Origin: Paracoccaceae bacterium
GTDB taxonomy: Bacteria; Pseudomonadota; Alphaproteobacteria; Rhodobacterales; Rhodobacteraceae
Assembly: GCA_024742695.1 (NCBI GenBank)
Contig: JANSXY010000009.1
Location: 58,172 to 122,171, forward strand
Length of the DNA stretch: 64,000 nt
Direction: 5' to 3'
Made by a program: the position numbers and the translations under genes. Below, piece by piece: positions 53,030-61,884 of the stretch. Under the pieces are notes generated by a model. The model had not been told where the DNA came from. It saw only the letters and a program-made list of their open reading frames with translations, and made no database searches. Position 1 is the first letter of the stretch. The number at the start of each line of letters is the position of its first letter.

Positions 53030-54184
53030 TCACGCTCCCAGCCGGCGCGCCAGCCGGTCCAGCATCGCGCAGCACTGGCCCATCTGGTCGAGCGAGACGA
53101 ATTCATCGGGCTTGTGCGCCTGCGCGATGGAGCCGGGGCCGCAGACCACCACCTGCGCGCCCAGCGCCTGGAATAGCCCCGCCTCGGTCCCGAAGGCCAC
53201 CAGATCGGTGCCGTTCGCGCCGGTCAGTTCCGCCACGAGGTCGCGCGCGGCGTTCTCGTCCATCGGCTCCAGCCCGGCGACCTCGCCCAGCGTCTCCATC
53301 TCGATCGCCGAGCCGGGATGCACGGCCTGCATCGCCGGCAACAGCCGGTCGCGGACATAGTCGGCCAGCGCGGTCTTGACGAACTCGGCATCGGCGGTCT
53401 GCACCGGGCGCATTTCCCAGTCGACCTCGGCCTTGCCGGCGATGACGTTCTGCGCCACCCCGCCGGCGATCCGGCCGACATTGATCGTCGTCCAGGGCGG
53501 ATCGAAGCGGCTGGTCGCCGGCGCGCGGGGCTTCAGCGCCTCGCGCAGTTCCAGAAGCTTGCCGACATAGCGCACGGCGTATTCCGCCGCGTTCACCCCG
53601 GCATCGGGGGCGGACCCGTGGCCTTCGAGCCCGGTGAACCGGGTGGTGTATTCGAAACAGCCCTTGTGGCCCTCGATGATCCGCATCTCTGTCGGCTCGC
53701 CGATGATCGCGATCTCGGGCACGATCCCCTCGCCCTCCAGCGCGCGGACAAGGCGGCGCGCGCCAAGGCAGCCGGTTTCCTCGTCATGGGTGAAGGCGAG
53801 CATGAGCGGGCGCGTCAGCGCCACGCCCTGCAATCCCTCGGCCAGCGCCACCGTCGCGGCGATGAACCCCTTCATGTCGCAACTGCCCCGGCCGTAGAGA
53901 AGCCCGTCGCGTTCGACCATCGCGAACGGGTCCGTCGCCCAATCCTGGTCGGCCACCGGCACAACGTCGGTATGGCCCGACAGCATGATCCCGCCCGGCG
54001 CGTCGGGCCCGAGGCGGGCGACGAGGTTGGCCTTGGTCCCGGTCTCGTCGCCCAGCACCATGCAGCGCGCCCCGGCCGCCGACAGCCTGTCCTGCAGATA
54101 GGCGATCATGGCGAGGTTGTTGTCGGTCGAGACCGTGGGAAAGGCGATCAGGTCGCCGAGGATATCGACGCTGCGCGCCAGCAT
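53030..54184 (-). CDS. M20-family acetylornithine deacetylase-like enzyme (possible N-acetyl-diaminobutyrate deacetylase)
   Basis: 384 residues of the ArgE group. Metal motifs are SGHTDVVPV (His/Asp), GRGSCDMKGF, the catalytic HDEETGCLG and the late AHKPDEFV. ArgE removes the acetyl group from N2-acetylornithine. Here its ATG overlaps the stop of the ectoine hydrolase gene by one base, so it most likely deacetylates N-acetyl-2,4-diaminobutyrate, the product of that enzyme. The usual enzyme for this step, DoeB/EutE, belongs to a different family (AstE/AspA, M14-like), so this looks like a non-homologous replacement. A plain ArgE role remains possible. Confidence 0.85.
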   Translation of the reverse strand: MLARSVDILGDLIAFPTVSTDNNLAMIAYLQDRLSAAGARCMVLGDETGTKANLVARLGPDAPGGIMLSGHTDVVPVADQDWATDPFAMVERDGLLYGRGSCDMKGFIAATVALAEGLQGVALTRPLMLAFTHDEETGCLGARRLVRALEGEGIVPEIAIIGEPTEMRIIEGHKGCFEYTTRFTGLEGHGSAPDAGVNAAEYAVRYVGKLLELREALKPRAPATSRFDPPWTTINVGRIAGGVAQNVIAGKAEVDWEMRPVQTADAEFVKTALADYVRDRLLPAMQAVHPGSAIEMETLGEVAGLEPMDENAARDLVAELTGANGTDLVAFGTEAGLFQALGAQVVVCGPGSIAQAHKPDEFVSLDQMGQCCAMLDRLARRLGA

Positions 54185-55368
54185 CAGTCCTTCAGGAACA
54201 TCTTGCGCGGACGGTCGCAGAAGCATTCCGCCGGGCCGCTGTCGCGGATCAGGATCGATTCGGTGATCTCCAGCCCCCAGTCGTCCATCCACAGGCCGGG
54301 CATGAAGTGGAAGGTCATGCCGGGTTCCAGCACCGTTTCATCCTCCTCGCGCAGCGAGACCGTGCGCTCGCCCCAGTCGGGCGGATAGCTCAACCCGATC
54401 GGATAGCCGCAGCGCGCGCCCCGTTCGATCCCGGCGCGTTCCAGCGGCGCGGCCAGCGCGCGGGCGATGTCGCAGGCCCGGTTGCCGGCCCGCGCGGCCT
54501 CCAGCCCGGCCTCCAGCCCTTCGACCAGCGCCGCCTCGGCACGTTTGAGGAATTCCGGCGGCGTGCCCAGGAAGACCGAGCGGCAGAACGGCGTGTGGTA
54601 GCGCCGGTAGCAGCCGGAGATTTCGAAGAACGTGCATTCGCCGGATTGGAACGGCCGGCCATCCCAGGTCAGGTGCGGCGCGGCGGCATCGGCGCCCGAG
54701 GGCAGAAGCGGCACGATCGCGGCATAGTCGCCCCAGTCCGCGCCGACCCCGGTGATCGCGTCGCGGTAGATTTCCGCCACCAGGTCGTTCTTGCGCATCC
54801 CCGGCTCGATCCGCTCCAGCACGCCGTCGATGATCTTCTCCGAGATTCGCGCGGCCTTGCGCATCAGCGCGATTTCCTCGTCCGATTTCACGCCGCGCTG
54901 CCAGTTCACCAGGGCGGTCGCGTCGAGGATCGTGGCATCGGGCAGCGTTTCCACCAGCGTCAGATGGGCCTTGGCGGAATAATAGTAGTTCTCCATCTCC
55001 ACGCCGATCCGGCTGGTTGCATGGCCGCAATCCGCGACGATCCGCGCCAGATCCTGCATCGGATGGCGTTCGGTCGACTGCACGAAGTTGTCGGCATAGC
55101 CATGCACCCGGTCGTCGCCCATCCAGACGGTGCGGCGCGCGCCGTTGGCATCCTGCCGCCGGCCCCACCAGATCGGATCGGCATCGAGAAACACCAGCGC
55201 GCCCTGGTGCACGTAGAACGACCAGCCCTCGTACCCCGTCAGCCAGGCGATGTTCGACGGGTCTTCGACGAACAGCACGTCCAGCCCCGCGGCGGCCATC
55301 GCCGTGCGAGTTTTCGCCAGCCGGCGGTCGTATTCGCCCCGGCTGAAGGCGGGATCGGGATGGGTCAT
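54184..55368 (-). CDS. doeA: Ectoine hydrolase (DoeA/EutD type, M24 fold)
   Basis: 394 residues: a creatinase-like N-terminal domain (1-165) and an M24 pita-bread domain. The sequence blocks VEDPSNIAWLTGYEGWSFYVHQ, ISGCYRRYHTPFCRSVFLG and RCGYPIGLSYPPDWGE are those of DoeA/EutD rather than of proline dipeptidases. It opens the ectoine ring to N-acetyl-2,4-diaminobutyrate. It is first in a leftward pair with the M20 deacetylase and is divergent from eutB across a 90-bp gap. The uptake system (uehABC) and the regulator (enuR) usually found with it are not in the window. Confidence 0.88.
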   Translation of the reverse strand: MTHPDPAFSRGEYDRRLAKTRTAMAAAGLDVLFVEDPSNIAWLTGYEGWSFYVHQGALVFLDADPIWWGRRQDANGARRTVWMGDDRVHGYADNFVQSTERHPMQDLARIVADCGHATSRIGVEMENYYYSAKAHLTLVETLPDATILDATALVNWQRGVKSDEEIALMRKAARISEKIIDGVLERIEPGMRKNDLVAEIYRDAITGVGADWGDYAAIVPLLPSGADAAAPHLTWDGRPFQSGECTFFEISGCYRRYHTPFCRSVFLGTPPEFLKRAEAALVEGLEAGLEAARAGNRACDIARALAAPLERAGIERGARCGYPIGLSYPPDWGERTVSLREEDETVLEPGMTFHFMPGLWMDDWGLEITESILIRDSGPAECFCDRPRKMFLKD

Positions 55369-55458
55369 CGGCTTCTCCCTTGCGACTTCGGGCCCTATCG
55401 GGTGTCATCGGGCCCCGCGGATGCCAGCATGTCGGATCGCGAAACACAAGGGGATCGA

Positions 55459-56496
55459 ATGACCAGACAGGCGGGACTTTCGCCCGGTGCGGGGCTGTCG
55501 ATGGCCGATGTCGAGGCCGCGGCGCGCACCATCGCGGGCCGGGCCGACGCGACGCCGCTGATCCCCTCGCCCTACATGTCGGCGCGGGCGGGCGGCGATT
55601 TCCTGCTGAAGATGGAAACCATGCAGCCGATCGGCGCGTTCAAGCTGCGCGGCGCGCTGAACGCCGTGGCCGCGCTGCCCGAGGACACGCCCGGCGTGAC
55701 CTGCTGCTCCACCGGCAACCACGGCCGCGGCGTGGCCTATGCGGCACGGGCGCGGGGCATGCGCGCCGTGATCTGCATGTCAGACCTGGTGCCGCAGGCC
55801 AAGATCGACGGCATCCGCGCGCTGGGGGCCGAGGTCCGCATCGCGGGCCGGTCGCAGGACGACGCGCTGGCCGAAAGCCAGCGGCTGGTCGCTGCCGAGG
55901 GGTTGGCCGAAATCTCGCCCTTCGACGATCCGCGGGTGATCGCCGGGCAGGCCACGATCGGGCTGGAAATCCTGCGCGCCCGGCCCGATGTCGCCACGCT
56001 TCTGGTGCCGCTGTCGGGCGGCGGACTGGCCGCGGGCGTGGCCTTCGCGGCGAAATCGCTCAACCCCGCCGTGCGGGTGATCGGCATCACGATGGACCGC
56101 GGCGCGGCGATGGCCGCCTCGCTCGCCGCCGGGCGCCCGGTGGAGGTGGAGGAGGTGCCAAGCCTTGCCGACAGCCTCGGTGGCGGGATCGGCCTGCACA
56201 ACCGGCTGTCGTTCCCGATGTGCCGCGCCCTGCTTGACGAGGTGATCCTGGTCAGCGAGGAAGAGATCTACCACGCCATGCAGGTTCTCTACCACGAGGA
56301 CCGGATGGTGGCAGAGGGGGCATCGGTCGTCGGGCTGGCGGCGGTGCTGGCGGGGCGGGTGACGGACCTGGCCGCGCCGGTGGCGACCGTGGTGACGGGC
56401 CGCAACCTCGACATGGCGATCTTCACGAAGATCGTGACCGGGCAGGACATCGCGCTCGGACACCACGTCCTGAAGGGGAGGGCCTATGCCGCGTGA
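55459..56496 (+). CDS. eutB: Threonine dehydratase-like PLP enzyme (EutB)
   Basis: 345 residues, fold-type II PLP enzyme. The PLP lysine is Lys62 in GAFKLRGA, the substrate loop is STGNHGRGVAYAA and the phosphate-binding glycines are PLSGGGLAAGV. It lacks the C-terminal ACT domain of biosynthetic threonine deaminase. In roseobacters this protein is EutB, proposed to remove the hydroxyl group on the route from hydroxyectoine. AAGGGG precedes the ATG, and its end overlaps eutC by 11 bases. The substrate is inferred from context. Confidence 0.84.
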   Translation: MTRQAGLSPGAGLSMADVEAAARTIAGRADATPLIPSPYMSARAGGDFLLKMETMQPIGAFKLRGALNAVAALPEDTPGVTCCSTGNHGRGVAYAARARGMRAVICMSDLVPQAKIDGIRALGAEVRIAGRSQDDALAESQRLVAAEGLAEISPFDDPRVIAGQATIGLEILRARPDVATLLVPLSGGGLAAGVAFAAKSLNPAVRVIGITMDRGAAMAASLAAGRPVEVEEVPSLADSLGGGIGLHNRLSFPMCRALLDEVILVSEEEIYHAMQVLYHEDRMVAEGASVVGLAAVLAGRVTDLAAPVATVVTGRNLDMAIFTKIVTGQDIALGHHVLKGRAYAA

Positions 56497-57481
56497 CACC
56501 CTGATCGTGACCGAGGCGGAACTGCGCCGCTGCCTGCCGCTGGACACCGCCGCGGTGGACGTGGTCGAGGCCGCCTTCGCCGCGCTCGCCGGGGGCGGGG
56601 TGGTGATGCCGCCGGTCCTGTCGATGGACCTGCCGATGGTGCATGGCGAGGTCGACGTGAAGACCGCCTATATCCCCGGTTTCGCGGGCTTCGCGATCAA
56701 GGTCAGCCCCGGTTTCTTCGACAATCCGAAGAAGGGCCTGCCCAGCCTGAACGGGCTGATGATCCTGTTTTCCGCTGAAACCGGGCTGGTCGAGGCGCTG
56801 TTTCTCGACAACGGTTTCCTGACCGACCTGCGCACCGCCGCCGCCGGCGCGGTCGCCGCACGCCATCTCGCGCCCGACCGGGTCGGCACCGCCGGCGTGA
56901 TCGGCACCGGGGTGCAGGCGCGGTTGCAGATCGCCGCGGCGCGGTTGGAACGCCCGTTCGACAGGGTGCTTGTCTGGGGCCGGAACGCCGATCACGCGGC
57001 GGCCTGCGCCGATGACATCGCCCGCCAACTCGGCGTCGCGGCCGAGGCGGTGGACGATCCCGAGCGGGTGGTCGCCGAAAGCCAGCTGGTGATCACCGCG
57101 ACCCCGGCGAAGGAACCGGTGCTCCGGGCCGAATGGCTGCATCCGGGCCTGCATGTCACCGCGATGGGTTCGGATCAGGACGGCAAGGCCGAGCTGGACC
57201 CCGCCTGCCTCGCCCGCGCCGATCTCTACGTCGCCGACCGGGTCAGCCAGACCGAACGGCTGGGCGAGTTGCGCGCCGCGCTGGCCGCGGGCACATGGAC
57301 GCGCGGCACGCCGCCGGAACTGGGCCAGATCGTCACGCGCGCGCATCCCGGCCGCACCGCCGAGGATCAGATCACCATCGCCGATCTCACCGGAACCGGC
57401 GCGCAGGACACCGCCATCGCCACCCACGCGCTGGCCGCCGTCACGGCCGCCGGCGCGGGGCAACGGATCTCGACCGAATAG
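56486..57481 (+). CDS. eutC: Ornithine cyclodeaminase-family protein (EutC)
   Basis: 331 residues with the mu-crystallin/ornithine cyclodeaminase fold: [10 protein letters not shown] in the substrate domain, the Rossmann loop [12 protein letters not shown] near residue 138 and the family end [14 protein letters not shown]. These enzymes reduce imines or cyclise diamino acids with NAD(P). Coupled to eutB by an 11-base overlap, it is the EutC partner proposed to act after dehydration of the hydroxylated compound. Nine bases separate it from the aminotransferase gene. Confidence 0.86.
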   Translation: MPRDTLIVTEAELRRCLPLDTAAVDVVEAAFAALAGGGVVMPPVLSMDLPMVHGEVDVKTAYIPGFAGFAIKVSPGFFDNPKKGLPSLNGLMILFSAETGLVEALFLDNGFLTDLRTAAAGAVAARHLAPDRVGTAGVIGTGVQARLQIAAARLERPFDRVLVWGRNADHAAACADDIARQLGVAAEAVDDPERVVAESQLVITATPAKEPVLRAEWLHPGLHVTAMGSDQDGKAELDPACLARADLYVADRVSQTERLGELRAALAAGTWTRGTPPELGQIVTRAHPGRTAEDQITIADLTGTGAQDTAIATHALAAVTAAGAGQRISTE

Positions 57482-57489
57482 GAGAGCAC

Positions 57490-58860
57490 ATGCTGCGCAA
57501 CGACGAGCTTGACGCCTGGGACCGGGAGAATTTCTTCCACCCCTCGACCCACCTGGCCCAGCACGCGCGCGGCGAGTCGCCCGCGCGCATCGTCACCACC
57601 GGCAGCGGGTGCCATATCGAGGATCGCGACGGCACCCGGCTGCTGGATGCCTTCGCCGGGCTCTACTGCGTGAATGTCGGCTACGGCCGGCAGGAGATCG
57701 CCGAGGCGATCGCGGCGCAGGCCCGCGAACTGGCCTATTACCACGCCTATGTCGGCCACGGCACCGAAGCCTCGATCACTCTGGCCAAGATGATCCTCGA
57801 CCGCGCGCCGGCGCACATGTCGAAGGTCTATTTCGGGCTGGGCGGGTCGGACGCGAACGAGACCAACGTGAAACTGGTCTGGTATTTCAACAACATCCTC
57901 GGCCGGCCGGAAAAGAAGAAGATCATCTCGCGCTGGCGCGGCTACCATGGCTCGGGCCTCGTCACCGGGTCGCTGACCGGGCTGGAGCTGTTTCACCGGA
58001 AGTTCGACCTGCCGCTGCCGCAGATCAAGCATACGATGGCGCCCTACTACTTCCGCCGCGACGACCCGGATCAGAGCGAGGCGGCCTTCGTCGCCGCCTG
58101 CGTGGCCGACCTGGAGGCGCTGATCGACCGCGAGGGGGCGGATACCATCGCCGCCTTCATCGGCGAACCGGTTCTGGGCACCGGCGGCATCGTGCCGCCG
58201 CCGGCGGGCTACTGGCCGGCGATCCAGGAGGTTCTGGCGCGCCATGACATCCTGCTGATCGCCGACGAGGTGGTGACGGGCTTCGGCCGTCTGGGCACGA
58301 TGTTCGGCTCGGATCACTACGGGCTGAAGCCCGACATCATCACCATCGCCAAGGGGCTGACCTCGGCCTATGCGCCGCTGTCGGGTTCCATCGTCTCCGA
58401 CCGGGTCTGGGCGGTGCTGGAGCGCGGCACCGACGAGAACGGCCCGATCGGCCACGGCTGGACCTATTCGGCCCATCCGATCGGGGCTGCGGCGGGGGTG
58501 GCGAACCTGAAACTGATCGACGCGCTTGGCCTTGTCGCGAACGCCGGCGCGGTCGGCGCCCATCTGAACGCCGCGATGCGCGCGGCGCTCGGCGATCATC
58601 CCCATGTCGGCGACATTCGCGGCGAGGGGATGCTCTGCGCCGTGGAATTCGTGGCCGACCGCGACGCGCGGGCGTTCTTCGACCCGGCCGAGAAGGTCGG
58701 CCCCCGGATCGCCGCCGCGCTCCTGGCCGAGGGCGTGATCGGCCGGGCGATGCCGCAGGGCGACATCCTGGGGTTCGCCCCGCCGTTCTGCCTGACCCGC
58801 GCCGAGGCCGACGAGATCGCGGGCAAGACCGCGCGCGCCGTGCGCGCCGTGCTGGGCTGA
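57490..58860 (+). CDS. Class III aminotransferase (probable diaminobutyrate or related omega-amino acid)
   Basis: 456 residues. The PLP-binding aspartate is in [14 protein letters not shown], the PLP lysine in [16 protein letters not shown] and the [12 protein letters not shown] loop follows. The N-terminal ENFFHPSTH and [13 protein letters not shown] match the group of amine:pyruvate and omega-amino acid transaminases. In ectoine breakdown a transaminase converts diaminobutyrate to aspartate semialdehyde, and this gene, placed between eutC and a lyase gene, is the best candidate. Its close relatives also use taurine or other amines, so the exact substrate is open. Confidence 0.86.
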   Translation: MLRNDELDAWDRENFFHPSTHLAQHARGESPARIVTTGSGCHIEDRDGTRLLDAFAGLYCVNVGYGRQEIAEAIAAQARELAYYHAYVGHGTEASITLAKMILDRAPAHMSKVYFGLGGSDANETNVKLVWYFNNILGRPEKKKIISRWRGYHGSGLVTGSLTGLELFHRKFDLPLPQIKHTMAPYYFRRDDPDQSEAAFVAACVADLEALIDREGADTIAAFIGEPVLGTGGIVPPPAGYWPAIQEVLARHDILLIADEVVTGFGRLGTMFGSDHYGLKPDIITIAKGLTSAYAPLSGSIVSDRVWAVLERGTDENGPIGHGWTYSAHPIGAAAGVANLKLIDALGLVANAGAVGAHLNAAMRAALGDHPHVGDIRGEGMLCAVEFVADRDARAFFDPAEKVGPRIAAALLAEGVIGRAMPQGDILGFAPPFCLTRAEADEIAGKTARAVRAVLG

Positions 58861-58864
58861 TCCG

Positions 58865-59908
58865 ATGCGGAACGTCGCCAACCCGCACCGCGCCGCCGGG
58901 CCGCTGGCGCCCGAAGCGCCCCTGCCCTCCACCGCCGCCGACCGGGTGGCGGCGCTGCTGGCGCAGTGCCCGGCGGCGGCGGAAACGCCGCTGGTGGCCG
59001 CCGATGGCCTCGCCCCGGTCGCCGCGCTGTGGGTCAAGGACGAACGCGGGCGGATGGGCCTGGGGTCGTTCAAGGCGCTGGGCGCGGCCTACGTGATCGC
59101 CCGGCAGGCCGCCGCGGCGGCGGCGGAGCCGGGGCCGGACACTCTGAAGGGCCGCACCTATGTCACGGCAAGCGCCGGAAACCACGGCATGAGCGTGGCC
59201 GCCGGCGCCCGCATCTTCGGCGCGCGCGCGGTGGTCTACCTGGCGGAGACGGTGCCCGAGGTCTTTGCCGACCGGCTGCGCGCGCGGGGCGCCGAGGTGG
59301 TGCGCGAAGGGGCCGATTATGCCGCATCGATGGCCGCGGCGCAGGCGGCGGCGGAGGCACGGGGCTGGACGCTTCTGTCCGACAGTTCCTGGCCCGGCTA
59401 CACCGATCTGCCGCTGATCCTGATGGAGGGCTATCTGCAGATGGCGGCCGAGGCGGCGCGGCAATGCCCCGAACCGCCCAGCCACATCCTGTTGCAGGCC
59501 GGCGTCGGCGGGCTGGCCTGCGCGGTGGCGGCGCATGCCCGCGCGGTCTGGGGCGATCGCCCCCGGATCGTCGTGGTGGAACCCGCGGCCGCGCCGGCGC
59601 TGCAGGCCTCGATCGAGGCGGGCCGCGCGGTCTTCGCGCCCGGCCCGGACAGCATCATGGGCCGGCTCGACTGCAAGGAACCCTCGCTGATCGCGCTCAA
59701 CGGGCTGGCGCGGGATGCCGACGATTTCCTGACCCTCACCGATGACGAGGTCGCCGGCTGCCTGCCGGCGCTGGCCGCGGCCGGGCTGGCGACGACGGCC
59801 TCGGGCGCCGCCGGGGTTGCGGCCGCGATGCTGCCCGAGGCCCGCCTGACGCTGGGGATCGGGCCGGAGGCGCGGGTGCTCTGTTTCCTGTCGGAGCAGG
59901 CGGAATGA
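58865..59908 (+). CDS. Diaminopropionate ammonia-lyase-like PLP enzyme
   Basis: 347 residues, fold-type II. The PLP lysine is Lys70 in MGLGSFKALGAAY; ASAGNHGMSVAAGAR and the late GVGGLACAVAAHAR loops follow, and SWPGYTDLPLILMEGY is the characteristic patch of DpaL/YgeX enzymes. Those split 2,3-diaminopropionate to pyruvate and ammonia. It is shorter than E. coli YgeX (about 400 residues). Four bases separate it from the aminotransferase, and it overlaps the next gene by four. It may act on a diamino acid or hydroxy-diamino acid intermediate of this pathway. Confidence 0.8.
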   Translation: MRNVANPHRAAGPLAPEAPLPSTAADRVAALLAQCPAAAETPLVAADGLAPVAALWVKDERGRMGLGSFKALGAAYVIARQAAAAAAEPGPDTLKGRTYVTASAGNHGMSVAAGARIFGARAVVYLAETVPEVFADRLRARGAEVVREGADYAASMAAAQAAAEARGWTLLSDSSWPGYTDLPLILMEGYLQMAAEAARQCPEPPSHILLQAGVGGLACAVAAHARAVWGDRPRIVVVEPAAAPALQASIEAGRAVFAPGPDSIMGRLDCKEPSLIALNGLARDADDFLTLTDDEVAGCLPALAAAGLATTASGAAGVAAAMLPEARLTLGIGPEARVLCFLSEQAE

Positions 59909-61041
59909 ACGGGTTCGACCGCGCCGAATACGCGGCCCGCACCGCGCGGGCGCAGGCGATGATGGATCGGGCCGGCCTCGCGGCGCTCCTTCTGACGACG
60001 GAGCCGGAGGTGCGATACTTCACCGGCTTCCTGACCCGGTTCTGGGAAAGCCCGACGCGGCCCTGGTTCCTCGTGGTGCCGGCCCTCGGCGCGCCGGTGG
60101 CGGTGATCCCGTCGATCGGCGCCGATCTGATGGGCCGGACCTGGATTTCCGACATCCGCACCTGGAGCGCGCCGGACCTTGCCGATGACGGCGTGAGCCT
60201 GCTGTCCGACACGCTGGCGGAACTGGTGCCGCGCGACGGGGCGATCGGCCTGCCCGATGGTCACGAAACCCACGCGCGCATGCCGCTCGCCGATCTCGAC
60301 CGGCTGCGCGCCGCCCTGGCGCCGCGCCGGATCGCCGGCGATGCCGGGATCATCCGGCGGCTGCGGATGGTGAAATCGCCCGCGGAGATCGCGCGGATCG
60401 AGGCCGCCTGCGCCATCGCCGGCCGCGCCTTCGCCCGCGTGCCCGAGATCGCGTCCGCCGGCGCGTCGTTGTCCGACGTCTTCCGCCGCTTCCAGATCCT
60501 GTGCCTTCAGGAGGGCGCGGACTGGGTGCCCTACCTTGCCGGCGGGGCGGGGCCGGGCGGCTATGCCGATGTCATCTCTCCGGCGACCCCGGCACCCCTG
60601 GCACCGGGCGACGTGCTGATGCTGGATACCGGCCTGGTCCGCGACGGCTATTTCTGCGATTTCGACCGGAACTGGTCGATCGGCCAGCCCGCGCCGGCGG
60701 TGCAGGCCGCCCACCGGCGGCTGGTCGAGGCCACGCGCGCCGGTTTCGAGGCCGCCCGCCCCGGCGCCACCGCGGCAGACCTTTATCACGCGATGGACCA
60801 GGTGCTGGGCGGCGGCACCGGGGCCGGGCGGCTGGGCCACGGGCTGGGAATGTCGCTGACCGAATGGCCCTCGCTGATCGCCGACGATCACACCGTTCTC
60901 GAAGAAGGCATGGTCCTGACGCTGGAGCCGGGCATCGCCACGCCGGGCGGCATCCTCGTGCACGAGGAGAACATCGTGGTCACCCCCGGCGGCGCGCGCT
61001 ATCTTTCCCCGCCGTCCGAGCCGGAGATCGCGGTGCTATGA
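59905..61041 (+). CDS. Second M24-family hydrolase (Xaa-Pro peptidase/ectoine hydrolase-like)
   Basis: 378 residues: creatinase-like N-terminal domain and an M24 catalytic domain with MLDTGLVRDGYFCDFDRNW (two metal Asp), GHGLGMSLTEWP (His) and LTLEPGI and EENIVV (Glu). It differs from the DoeA at 54-55 kb in most blocks, so it is a separate enzyme, perhaps for hydroxyectoine or another cyclic amide. It overlaps the genes on both sides by four bases (ATGA), within the same rightward operon. Confidence 0.83.
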   Translation: MNGFDRAEYAARTARAQAMMDRAGLAALLLTTEPEVRYFTGFLTRFWESPTRPWFLVVPALGAPVAVIPSIGADLMGRTWISDIRTWSAPDLADDGVSLLSDTLAELVPRDGAIGLPDGHETHARMPLADLDRLRAALAPRRIAGDAGIIRRLRMVKSPAEIARIEAACAIAGRAFARVPEIASAGASLSDVFRRFQILCLQEGADWVPYLAGGAGPGGYADVISPATPAPLAPGDVLMLDTGLVRDGYFCDFDRNWSIGQPAPAVQAAHRRLVEATRAGFEAARPGATAADLYHAMDQVLGGGTGAGRLGHGLGMSLTEWPSLIADDHTVLEEGMVLTLEPGIATPGGILVHEENIVVTPGGARYLSPPSEPEIAVL

Positions 61042-61748
61042 CCGTCCTGCCCCACACGTTCGAACCCGACGATCCCGCGGCCCCGCCGATCGGCCTGATC
61101 GCGCTGCAGACCGACGAGACGATCGAGCCGGAGTTGCAGCGCTACTTCCGCGACCATCCCAGCCCGATCTATGTCAGCCGGATTCCCAGCGGCGCCGAGG
61201 TGACGCCCGAGTCGCTCGCCGCCATGGCGGCCCATCTGGCGGCCTCGGCCGACCTGTTGCCGAAGGCGCGCCCCTATCCGGTGGTCGCCTATGGCTGCAC
61301 CTCGGCCAGTTCCATCATCGGATCGGAGCGGGTCGAGGCGCTGGTGCGGCAGCGGTGCGACGCGCGGGTGGTCACCAACCCGCTGCGCGCCACCGTGGCC
61401 TGCGCCGCGGCGCACGGCGTCTCGCGGCTGGCGCTGCTGTCGCCCTATATCGAAGAGGTCAACCGGCCGCTGCGCGACGCCTTCCTGCGCGCCGGCCTGA
61501 CGACCGATGTCTTCGGCACGTTCGGCGAGGCGGAGGAGGCGAAGGTGGTGCGCATCTCCACCGCCTCGGTGGTGGACGCGGGCATCGCACTCGGGTCCGA
61601 TCCGACGGTCGACGCCCTGTTCATGAGTTGTACCAACCTTCGGACCTATGCCGCGATCCCCCGGATCGCCGAACGTATCGGAAAGCCGGTATTCTCCAGC
61701 AACCAGGCCCTCGCCTGGCACGTCGAACGGCTGCTACCTGCCCGATAA
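61038..61748 (+). CDS. eutA: Aspartate/glutamate racemase-like protein (EutA)
   Basis: 236 residues of the maleate isomerase/Asp-Glu racemase group, with the two expected cysteines: Cys87 in YGCTSAS and Cys198 in MSCTNLRT. In roseobacter ectoine clusters this family member is EutA, thought to change stereochemistry in the hydroxyectoine branch. It overlaps the preceding gene by four bases and is the last gene of the eutBC operon. In Ruegeria-type clusters eutA comes before eutB; here it is moved to the end. Confidence 0.82.
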   Translation: MTVLPHTFEPDDPAAPPIGLIALQTDETIEPELQRYFRDHPSPIYVSRIPSGAEVTPESLAAMAAHLAASADLLPKARPYPVVAYGCTSASSIIGSERVEALVRQRCDARVVTNPLRATVACAAAHGVSRLALLSPYIEEVNRPLRDAFLRAGLTTDVFGTFGEAEEAKVVRISTASVVDAGIALGSDPTVDALFMSCTNLRTYAAIPRIAERIGKPVFSSNQALAWHVERLLPAR

Positions 61749-61792
61749 TTGACCACTTAACAAATGCTTACCGGACGATTCCGCGAATCGGG

Positions 61793-61821
61793 TTGCGCCC
61801 TGTGGATACAGCGCCTCTAAT
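61793..61821 (+). promoter_or_regulatory. Candidate sigma-70-like promoter for the polyamine-type transporter
   Basis: TTGCGC (61793-61798) and TCTAAT (61816-61821) are separated by 17 bases, 63 bases before the GTG start of the ATPase gene. A second TTGACC lies just after the eutA stop but has no good -10 partner. Confidence 0.4.
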
Positions 61822-61884
61822 GGGTGCCGCAAAAGCGGACCGCCGGATCAACGGGCGGCCGGGGTACTGACACAGGGGGGCGAC

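Noticed and set aside
55369..55458. The doeA-eutB gap searched for an operator
   Set aside because: It contains AGCATGT but no dyad around it, and no motif shared with the GntR or DeoR sites was seen.
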